Below the pieces are notes generated by a model. It had not been told where the DNA came from and did not search any database. It saw only the letters and a program-made list of their open reading frames with translations. This document shows positions 1-5,446 of a DNA stretch of 8,356 nt, piece after piece (the first letter of the stretch is position 1; each line of letters begins with the position of its first letter). The stretch is from Halomonas sp. (GTDB taxonomy: Bacteria; Pseudomonadota; Gammaproteobacteria; Pseudomonadales; Halomonadaceae), in the NCBI GenBank assembly GCA_003560175.1, contig PWIZ01000185.1, forward strand, positions 1 through 8,356, written 5' to 3'. The translations under genes and the position numbers were made by a program.

Positions 1-30
1 AATAGGCCCCATCGCGCACCTCCATGCATT

Positions 31-57
31 GATCGCGCGATGAATCGCGCTCCTACA
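31..57 (-). repeat. REP-like palindrome, unit 1
   Basis: Read on the minus strand, this unit starts with the head TGTAGGAG (complement at 50-57) and continues into a perfect hairpin at 35-50 (7-bp arms GCGCGAT/ATCGCGC, 2-nt loop). The TGTAGGAG-plus-palindrome form resembles extragenic palindromes common in Pseudomonas and Halomonas-type genomes (established knowledge, not searched here). It pairs with unit 2 in inverted orientation 16 bp away. Both lie just past the 3' end of the minus-strand transpeptidase gene, the usual place for such elements. Neither arm is followed by a T-run, so an intrinsic terminator is not indicated, although mRNA 3'-end protection is possible. Confidence 0.65.
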
Positions 58-73
58 ACGTTGGGCCTCACGC

Positions 74-100
74 TGTAGGAGCCGGATTTATCCGGCGATG
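74..100 (+). repeat. REP-like palindrome, unit 2
   Basis: This unit has the same TGTAGGAG head (74-81) followed by a perfect hairpin at 81-96 (GCCGGAT, 2-nt loop, ATCCGGC). Aligned with unit 1 read on the opposite strand, most bases match. The differing bases in one arm are matched by complementary changes in the other arm, so pairing is kept. The two heads face each other (TCCTACA at 51-57, TGTAGGA at 74-80) and could themselves pair, giving a REPIN-like double hairpin. It ends only a few bases past the stop codon of the minus-strand gene. Confidence 0.65.
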
Positions 101-103
101 GCG

Positions 104-1720
104 TCAGAGTGCCAGCGGGCGGTCGAGTGCCCGCAGTAGAGTGCCATCGCGGTCATAGACATCCGGGCGGAACACCAGCTGGCCCTCCTCGCCCGGGTGC
201 ACCGTCCAGTAGTGCAGGATCACCGGCATGCGGCGGGCCAGGGAGACGTTGCGGGTCTGGCCCGCCTCGATCAGCGCGCGCACGTTGTGCCCCGAGCCGG
301 TGTCGTCGAACAGCAACTGGGCGAACTCCAGCACCCCCTGCACGCGGATGCAGCCGGAGCTAAAGGCGCGCTGCTCCCGGGCGAAGAGCCCCTGGGCCGG
401 GGTGTCGTGCAGGTAGACCAGATGATCATTGGGGAAGCGGATCACCACCTGCCCCAGGGCATTGTGGGGCCCCGGATCCTGGCGGATCATCACGTTACCC
501 GGGCTCCACCAATCGATCTGACGCGGATCGAGGCGCTGCCCCGAGGGGCTGAGCACCCGCATGTTCTGCCGCTGCAGGTAGCCCGGGTCACGACGGATCG
601 CCGGTAGCACGTCTTCGCGCATGATGGTGGGGGGTACCGTCCAGGTGGGATTGACGGTCATGTGGGTGATCTCGGAGCGCAGCGACGGGGTGCGCCGATA
701 GGGTTGACCTACCACGATCCTCGACCGCCATATCTCGCCATTCGGGCGGAAGTAACTGAGCCGGTAACCGGCGATATCCACCAGTACGAAGGCCTCCGGC
801 AAGCCATGCAGCAGCCAGCGGGCGCGCTCCAGATTGAGACGTATCTGATCGATGCGCGCCGCTACCGCCACGTTCATGGCTGCGCGGGTCTGGGGGCCAA
901 CGACACCATCCGCCTCCAACAGGTGGCGACGCTGGAAGCGCACCACTGCCGCCTCCAGGGGGGCATCGAAGCGCCGCAGGTCCGGGGTCTCGAGCTCGGC
1001 GCGGGGGAAGGCGGAGGGATCGGCGACCATCACCTCGAGTTCCCCTTCCATGGCCAATCGCTCCCGGAGAATCCCGACCGCGTCATCCACATCATCCAAT
1101 CGAAGCACGCGGGGCTGATCGGGCAGCGACGGCCAGCCCCCCATCCGCTCGATGTTGCGGTAGCGAGCCAGGCCGCTGCGCAGCCGCTCGTAGGGGGCAT
1201 AGGCGGGGCGCGCCTCGCCGAAGGCCTGCTCGAAGCGCTGACCGTCCACGGCCCGGGAGATGGCCTCCGGATCCAGCCGCGCCGGCTCCACCGGTATCTC
1301 CCACTGGGGGTCAACCCTGCGCGGGTCCAGCCGCCCGCGCTGCAAGTGACGCAAGGCGGTCAACAGCAGCGCTGAAGCCTGTAGGTCGAACCGCGCCTGG
1401 TCACCCAGCGCGGCCCCCGCCTCATGGAGGCGACGATGCTCGGCTACCAGGCGGTCGGCCCGATAGTCCTGCGGGTCCAGGCCATCGCTTTCGAGGGTCT
1501 GAAGGGCTTCGGCAAAGGCCGCTACCTGCTGGCGTTCCTCCCAGGCCGGGCGGTAATCACGGGCCGCGTAGAAGCTGCCCAATTCGGCTTCTTCCTCGGC
1601 CACCAGACGGGCGATTTCCGCCTCCAGGCTGCCACGCTGGGCGTCGTGCGGCCGTTCAGCGCTGGCCGAAACGGATGCCATCAACGCCACAATGGCGAGG
1701 ATGGCGACAAATGGCCGCAT
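104..1720 (-). CDS. L,D-transpeptidase, LdtD/YcbB type
   Basis: This 538-residue periplasmic enzyme is predicted to make 3-3 (L,D) cross-links in peptidoglycan. Residues 1-21 form a Sec signal peptide (one Arg, a hydrophobic core, then ASA before Glu22). A helical scaffold region follows at about 35-190, a PG-binding-1-like domain at about 205-283 (FQRRHLLEADGVVGPQTRAAMN), and the YkuD catalytic domain at about 308-485. The active-site motif SSGCIRV has Cys457, and His438 lies in LHDTP, as in E. coli LdtD (YcbB). It is somewhat shorter than E. coli LdtD (about 615 aa). The start is supported by AGGAG (1727-1731 on the complement) 6 nt upstream of the ATG, and by the signal peptide beginning at that Met. 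It is divergent from another L,D-transpeptidase-fold gene, and a REP pair follows its stop. Family assignment is firm; the exact substrate (cross-linking or other exchange) is inferred. Confidence 0.93.
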   Translation of the reverse strand: MRPFVAILAIVALMASVSASAERPHDAQRGSLEAEIARLVAEEEAELGSFYAARDYRPAWEERQQVAAFAEALQTLESDGLDPQDYRADRLVAEHRRLHEAGAALGDQARFDLQASALLLTALRHLQRGRLDPRRVDPQWEIPVEPARLDPEAISRAVDGQRFEQAFGEARPAYAPYERLRSGLARYRNIERMGGWPSLPDQPRVLRLDDVDDAVGILRERLAMEGELEVMVADPSAFPRAELETPDLRRFDAPLEAAVVRFQRRHLLEADGVVGPQTRAAMNVAVAARIDQIRLNLERARWLLHGLPEAFVLVDIAGYRLSYFRPNGEIWRSRIVVGQPYRRTPSLRSEITHMTVNPTWTVPPTIMREDVLPAIRRDPGYLQRQNMRVLSPSGQRLDPRQIDWWSPGNVMIRQDPGPHNALGQVVIRFPNDHLVYLHDTPAQGLFAREQRAFSSGCIRVQGVLEFAQLLFDDTGSGHNVRALIEAGQTRNVSLARRMPVILHYWTVHPGEEGQLVFRPDVYDRDGTLLRALDRPLAL

Positions 1721-1750
1721 ATTCGGCTCCTTTCATCGTTTAAGGCTAAA

Positions 1751-1779
1751 TTGGCTTTCCCTGGCTCTCTCTCCATAAT
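1751..1779 (+). promoter_or_regulatory. Candidate sigma-70 promoter for the YkuD_2 gene
   Basis: TTGGCT (1751-1756) and CATAAT (1774-1779) are separated by exactly 17 bp. They match the sigma-70 consensus at 4/6 and 5/6 positions. Transcription would start near 1786, leaving a leader of about 80 nt before the ATG at 1868. The site lies in the 147-bp region shared with the divergent transpeptidase, for which I found no comparably good promoter. This is a visual prediction only. Confidence 0.4.
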
Positions 1780-1789
1780 AGTGACAGGT

Positions 1790-1816
1790 GCGGGGCCACA
1801 GGGAAGCCGGCCCCGC
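1790..1816 (+). promoter_or_regulatory. GC-rich hairpin in the leader of the YkuD_2 gene
   Basis: GCGGGGCC (1790-1797) and GGCCCCGC (1809-1816) form a perfect 8-bp, all-GC stem with an 11-nt loop. It would lie at the very start of the predicted mRNA. There is no following U-run, so it is not a canonical terminator or attenuator. It could stabilise the 5' end or bind a regulator. The structure is seen in the sequence; its function is unknown. Confidence 0.4.
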
Positions 1817-1867
1817 CTTATCTTGCTTGGCACCCGGCCAGTCACCGAATTTGAAGGTACCTCGTCC

Positions 1868-2587
1868 ATGACTCGATCACTGCTTGCGCTCCCCCTGCTT
1901 GCCGGCTGCGCACTGCTCGCTTCCGGCCAGACTCTCGCCGATACCTTCCTCGCCCAGGCCCTGCACCCCGAGGCGCTCCAGGGCCAGACCCTAGATCAGC
2001 GACTCAACCGCCTGGCCCCGGGAGCCGACCCTCAGGTGCTGTCCCTGGCCGCCAACGCCCTGGCCTGCGCCGACCCTGACGCCGAGCGCCTGGCGGTCAT
2101 CGACTACTCGCTGCCCTCCAGTGAGCCGCGGCTGTGGGTCTTCGACCTCAACCGCGACGAGCTGATGTTCGAGGAGCTGGTCTCCCACGGACGCGGCTCC
2201 GGCGACGCTATGGCCACCACCTTCTCGAATGTCCCGGAAAGCTATCAGTCGAGCCTGGGCCTGTTTCGCACCATGAACACCTACTACGGACGTAACGGCT
2301 ACTCGCTGCGACTGGAGGGGCTCGAGAACGGCATCAACGACCTGGCCTACCAGCGCGCCATCGTCATCCACGGTGCCGACTACGTGAGCGACCGCTTCAT
2401 CGAACAGACCGGCCGCCTGGGACGCAGCCATGGCTGCCCGGCGGTGAGCCGCGACGTCACCTACCCGCTGATCGACAGCATCAAGGAGGAGCAGTACCTG
2501 TTCGTCTACTATCCGGATCAGGAGTGGCTCGAGGGCTCTGCCTACCTGGCCTGCGACCGCGACGACGTTCAACTCGCCATGCAGTGA
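1868..2587 (+). CDS. Murein L,D-transpeptidase catalytic domain protein, YkuD_2 type
   Basis: This is a 239-residue exported protein of the YkuD_2 (YkuD-like) family, probably acting on peptidoglycan stem peptides in the periplasm. The N-terminus is a signal sequence. The stretch LAGC (11-14) resembles a lipobox, but Cys14 is early, and the hydrophobic run continues to a possible signal peptidase I site after TLA (24), so lipoprotein status is open. Conserved residues visible are His168 in IVIHGADYVS and the catalytic motif GRSHGCPAVS (185-194) with Cys190. The usual sandwich strands precede them (RLWVFDLNRDELMFEELVSHG). I chose ATG 1868 because the signal peptide begins there and a weak purine-rich site (GAAGGT) lies about 10 nt upstream. 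The frame stays open upstream, but only across the opposite-strand gene. The biochemical role of YkuD_2 proteins is less well established than that of classical Ldts. Confidence 0.88.
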   Translation: MTRSLLALPLLAGCALLASGQTLADTFLAQALHPEALQGQTLDQRLNRLAPGADPQVLSLAANALACADPDAERLAVIDYSLPSSEPRLWVFDLNRDELMFEELVSHGRGSGDAMATTFSNVPESYQSSLGLFRTMNTYYGRNGYSLRLEGLENGINDLAYQRAIVIHGADYVSDRFIEQTGRLGRSHGCPAVSRDVTYPLIDSIKEEQYLFVYYPDQEWLEGSAYLACDRDDVQLAMQ

Positions 2588-2604
2588 ATAGAGGGAGTTT
2601 CGTT

Positions 2605-2637
2605 TTCGTTTGCGTCTGCCTGAACGAAGGTTATGCT
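2605..2637 (+). promoter_or_regulatory. Possible promoter and operator-like inverted repeat before the patatin gene
   Basis: TTGCGT (2610-2615) and TATGCT (2632-2637), 16 bp apart, make a weak-to-moderate sigma-70 match (3/6 and 4/6). A perfect 6-bp inverted repeat, TTCGTT (2605-2610) and AACGAA (2623-2628), overlaps the -35 box and spacer, a position where a repressor could bind. The gap between the preceding stop (2587) and the patatin start (2679) is 91 bp, enough for a separate promoter. No T-run terminator for the upstream gene is visible here. Confidence 0.25.
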
Positions 2638-2678
2638 GACACTTTGTGCACTGCATCAAAGCGACGGCAAGGACACTT

Positions 2679-3713
2679 ATGACTGACACCAAACGTATCG
2701 ACTTGGCCCTGCAGGGCGGCGGCTCCCACGGCGCCTTCACCTGGGGCGTGATGGACCGCCTGCTCGAGGATTCCCGCGTCGAGATCGAAGGCATCAGCGG
2801 CACCAGCGCCGGGGCCATGAACGGCGTGGTAATGGCCGACGCCCTGACCCGCGGCGATCGCGACACCGCTCGCCAGGCGCTGAAAGACTTCTGGGAAGCG
2901 GTCAGCCATGCCGGCAAGTCCAGCCCCATCCAGCGCTCCCCGCTCGACAAACTCATGGGCAATTGGAGCCTCGACCACTCACCGGGCTACATCGCCATGG
3001 ACCTGATGAGCCGGCTGGTCTCCCCCTACCAGCTCAACCCCTTCGACCTCAATCCGCTGCGCGACATCTTCAGCGAACGGGTCGACTTCGAGCGGGTTCG
3101 CCACTGCCCGGACCTCAAGCTGTTCGTCACCGCCACCAACGTGCGCAGCGGCAAACAGCGCATCTTCACCCGCGAGGAGATGAGCGTGGACGCAGTGATG
3201 GCCTCGGCCTGCCTGCCCACGGTGTTCAAGGCGGTGGAGATAGATGGCGAGGCCTACTGGGACGGCGGCTACATGGGCAACCCCTCGCTGATGCCGCTGA
3301 TGGAGAACTGCGGTTCCCGGGACATCGTAGTCGTGCAGATCAACCCTATCTACCGCGAAGAACTGCCCACCAACGCCGCGGCGATCATGAACCGTCTCAA
3401 TGAGATCACTTTCAATGCCGCCCTGATCAAGGAGGTGCGCATGATTGCCATGGTCCAGCGCCTCCTCGGCGACCACGGCGTGGATATCGGCTGCTTCGGG
3501 GGCACCCTCTTCCATCGCATCGCCGGGGACGACACCCTGGGCAAGCTATCGGTCTCCAGCAAGCTCAACTCAGAGTGGCCCTTCCTCTGCCATCTGCGCG
3601 ACGAGGGTCGGCGCACCGCTGCAGAATGGCTGGCCGAGAATTTCGAGGATCTGGGCCAACGCTCCACCCTCGACGTCGAAAGCGTTTATCAGGATACGGA
3701 AACGCCACGCTGA
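2679..3713 (+). CDS. Patatin-like phospholipase family protein
   Basis: This 344-residue protein is a predicted serine acyl hydrolase that cleaves acyl esters of phospholipids or related lipids. All three patatin signatures are present. They are the oxyanion-hole loop GGGSHG (13-18), the nucleophile elbow GTSAG (41-45) with Ser43, and the catalytic Asp195 in DGGYMGNP, completing a Ser-Asp dyad. No signal peptide or membrane segment is visible, so a cytosolic or inner-face location is likely. The C-terminal part (about 230-344) shows no domain I recognise. An in-frame GTG lies at 2646, but ATG 2679 is preferred. AAGGA (2669-2673) sits 5 nt upstream of it, and the patatin fold begins at residue 8. 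The gene follows the YkuD_2 gene on the same strand with a 91-bp gap, so co-transcription is possible but not shown. The natural substrate cannot be read from the sequence. Confidence 0.92.
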   Translation: MTDTKRIDLALQGGGSHGAFTWGVMDRLLEDSRVEIEGISGTSAGAMNGVVMADALTRGDRDTARQALKDFWEAVSHAGKSSPIQRSPLDKLMGNWSLDHSPGYIAMDLMSRLVSPYQLNPFDLNPLRDIFSERVDFERVRHCPDLKLFVTATNVRSGKQRIFTREEMSVDAVMASACLPTVFKAVEIDGEAYWDGGYMGNPSLMPLMENCGSRDIVVVQINPIYREELPTNAAAIMNRLNEITFNAALIKEVRMIAMVQRLLGDHGVDIGCFGGTLFHRIAGDDTLGKLSVSSKLNSEWPFLCHLRDEGRRTAAEWLAENFEDLGQRSTLDVESVYQDTETPR

Positions 3714-3813
3714 GAAAGCGTTGAATGAGAGCCTGATTTTGCACAGCAGCAAGGCTTGGGCGGCACCATGCTGGGTATGAGGCGGGAGCGCACTCTGCAT
3801 TCCGCCCGCTGTC

Positions 3814-3895
3814 GAAGGTGACAGGTATGGCTAGAAGAATAAGCGACAGGAGGGAGTAGAAGCGCTGCACGACACCATCGGCTGCTGTCACCTTC
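3814..3895. repeat. 11-bp perfect inverted repeat in the patatin-phoH gap
   Basis: GAAGGTGACAG (3814-3824) is repeated exactly as its complement CTGTCACCTTC (3885-3895), with 60 bp between. The 261-bp gap 3714-3974 otherwise contains no gene I can support. The left arm lies within GTGACAGGT (3818-3826), a 9-mer that also occurs at 1781-1789 in the transpeptidase leader. The arms could be paired binding sites or a long-range RNA stem in the phoH leader. Which of these applies is unknown. Confidence 0.4.
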
Positions 3896-3926
3896 CTGAC
3901 ATCGCGCGCTGACAGTGTCGACATCG

Positions 3927-3946
3927 GGACGTCACGAACGACGTCC
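3927..3946 (+). promoter_or_regulatory. Hairpin just upstream of the phoH ribosome-binding site
   Basis: GGACGTC (3927-3933) and GACGTCC (3940-3946) form a perfect 7-bp stem with a 6-nt loop. It ends 14 nt before the AGGAGAG ribosome-binding site (3960-3966), which is 8 nt from the phoH ATG at 3975. It could act as an operator in DNA or a leader stem in mRNA. I see no convincing sigma-70 promoter in this gap. Confidence 0.35.
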
Positions 3947-3974
3947 GCTCTAGACAATCAGGAGAGCTGCGCCG

Positions 3975-5375
3975 ATGGTACGCATCGACAAGAAGGCCAC
4001 CCGCCTCTACGTGCTGGACACCAACGTCCTGCTGCACGACCCCGCCGCCCTCTACCAGTTCGACGAGCACGAAGTGGTCATCCCCATGACCGTGCTCGAG
4101 GAGCTGGACAAGCACAAGAACGGGGTCCGGGAGATCGCCCGCACCGCCCGCCAGGTCAGCCGCACCCTCTCTGACCTCACCGCCAACGTCGACCTCGAGC
4201 AGATCCGGACTGGCATTCCCATCCCGCGCCTCAACGGCCCCGAGGGGCACCTTCGCCTGCTCTGCTACACCGATCTCAAGCCCTTGGAACCCCTCGAGGA
4301 GAGCCCCGACAACCGCATCCTCGCCGAGACCTGCCGGCTGCGCCAGGAGCGCCCAGACGCCTCGGTGATCCTGATTACCAAGGACATCAACCTCAGGGTC
4401 AAGGCCGCCGCCCTGGGCGTGCCCGTGGAGGACTACCTCAACGACCGCGCCTTCGATGACAGCGATGCCATGCTGGAGGGGGTAAGCGTCTATCCGGATG
4501 CCGGCAGCGAGCTGTGGAACGGTCTGGCCCTGGACGTGAGCGTAGAGCGCGAGACTCAGCGGGTGATCTACCACCTCGCCGGCGAGATCCCTGTTGCGTG
4601 GCACCCGGGCATGCTGGTGGCAGACGGCGATGAGGATGCTCGCTTTGAAGCCATCGTGCGCGAGGTGGGTGGACAGCGCGCCCGCCTGGAGCTCCTGGCC
4701 AACTACCGACATGGCGCCAGCGTGTGGGGCGTGCACGCCCATGACTGTCGACAGAACTTCGCGCTCAGCCTGCTGATGGACGACGACATCGACCTGGTGA
4801 CCATTGCCGGCAGCGCCGGCACCGGCAAGACCTTCATGACCCTGGCCGCCGCCTTCCAACAGACCCTGGACACCAATCGCTTCGAACGCATCGTCTTCAC
4901 TCGAGCGCCGATCTCCATGAGCGAGGACATCGGCTTTCTGCCCGGCACCGAGGAAGAGAAGATGTCGCCCTGGATGGGTGCCTTCCACGACAACATGGAC
5001 AACCTGCTGCGCAACGAGGATGGAGAATCCAGCTGGAACAGCGGCGCCACCCGCCAGCTGCTCGGCGCCCGGGTGCAGATCCGTGCCCCCGGCTTCATGC
5101 GTGGCCGAACCCTCAACGACACCTTCCTGATCATCGACGAGGCGCAGAATTTCACGCCCAAGCAGCTCAAGTCGCTGGTCACTCGGGCCGGGCGCAACAC
5201 CAAGATCGTCTGCCTGGGCAACGTCGGCCAGATCGACACCCCCTATCTGACCGCCAACACCTGCGGCATGGCGGCGCTGGTCCAGCGCTTCCGCGACTGG
5301 CCCCACGCCGGGCATGTCACCCTGAAGAGCGTCGAGCGTTCGCGCCTGGCCCTGGCCGGCGAGGAACTGCTGTAG
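3975..5375 (+). CDS. phoH: PIN-PhoH fusion protein (PhoH-like ATPase/ribonuclease)
   Basis: This 466-residue cytosolic protein joins an N-terminal PIN nuclease domain (about 11-150) to a C-terminal PhoH-type P-loop ATPase (about 260-460). The PIN domain shows Asp15 in VLDTNVLLHDP, acidic residues in VLEELDKHK (Glu42/Glu43, Asp45) and Asp137 in ITKDINLRVKA, as expected for metal-dependent RNA cleavage. The ATPase shows Walker A GSAGTGKT (279-286), a TRAPISMSEDIGFLPGTEEE block near 309-328, Walker B IIDEAQN with Asp388 and Glu389, and GNVGQIDTPYL from residue 415. Length and order match the PhoH2/YlaK class. The mycobacterial PhoH2 is described as an RNA helicase and RNase, so an RNA-processing role is likely but inferred here. 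The start is fixed by AGGAGAG 8 nt upstream. The gene stands alone and converges with the antiporter operon. No small antitoxin-like gene is evident in front of it. Confidence 0.94.
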   Translation: MVRIDKKATRLYVLDTNVLLHDPAALYQFDEHEVVIPMTVLEELDKHKNGVREIARTARQVSRTLSDLTANVDLEQIRTGIPIPRLNGPEGHLRLLCYTDLKPLEPLEESPDNRILAETCRLRQERPDASVILITKDINLRVKAAALGVPVEDYLNDRAFDDSDAMLEGVSVYPDAGSELWNGLALDVSVERETQRVIYHLAGEIPVAWHPGMLVADGDEDARFEAIVREVGGQRARLELLANYRHGASVWGVHAHDCRQNFALSLLMDDDIDLVTIAGSAGTGKTFMTLAAAFQQTLDTNRFERIVFTRAPISMSEDIGFLPGTEEEKMSPWMGAFHDNMDNLLRNEDGESSWNSGATRQLLGARVQIRAPGFMRGRTLNDTFLIIDEAQNFTPKQLKSLVTRAGRNTKIVCLGNVGQIDTPYLTANTCGMAALVQRFRDWPHAGHVTLKSVERSRLALAGEELL

Positions 5376-5391
5376 CGCGCTGGCAGCAACG

Positions 5392-5446
5392 GCACCGCCT
5401 GACGCTCCCGTCCGGAACCCGCGGTACCGGGAGCGTCAGGCGGTGC
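5392..5446. terminator. Long perfect inverted repeat at a convergent gene junction
   Basis: The arms at 5392-5410 and 5428-5446 are perfectly complementary over 19 bp (GCACCGCCTGACGCTCCCG and its complement), with a 17-nt loop. The structure lies 16 bp past the phoH stop. Its right arm covers the stop codon (5436-5438) and last codons of the opposing antiporter gene. This is the expected place for a bidirectional terminator. Neither side carries a U-run, so it may act with Rho, or as a 3' block to exonucleases, rather than as a canonical intrinsic terminator. The stem is certain; termination is inferred. Confidence 0.6.

Noticed and set aside
1424..1867. In-frame upstream extension of the YkuD_2 gene (387-residue reading)
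   Set aside because: It runs antisense through the N-terminus of the LdtD-type gene and has no domain content. The signal peptide starts at ATG 1868, and promoter-like sequence lies within the supposed coding extension.
2991..3403. Alternative plus-strand frame inside the patatin gene
   Set aside because: It is an Arg/His/Pro-rich overlapping frame with no motif; the patatin frame carries Ser43 and Asp195 signatures.
3827..3859. Ten-codon ATG frame MARRISDRRE in the phoH leader
   Set aside because: It is too short, has only a weak purine-rich stretch upstream, and no conservation evidence. It is noted only as a possible leader peptide.
3565..3957. Minus-strand frame over the patatin-phoH gap with a short hydrophobic run (130 residues)
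   Set aside because: It starts at TTG without a clear ribosome-binding site and overlaps the patatin 3' end. The hydrophobic run is too isolated to support a gene.
3888..5315. Long minus-strand reading frame opposite phoH (475 residues)
   Set aside because: It is a mirror frame produced by GC-rich codon bias. It is rich in His/Gly/Val with no motif, while the plus strand has complete PIN and PhoH motifs.
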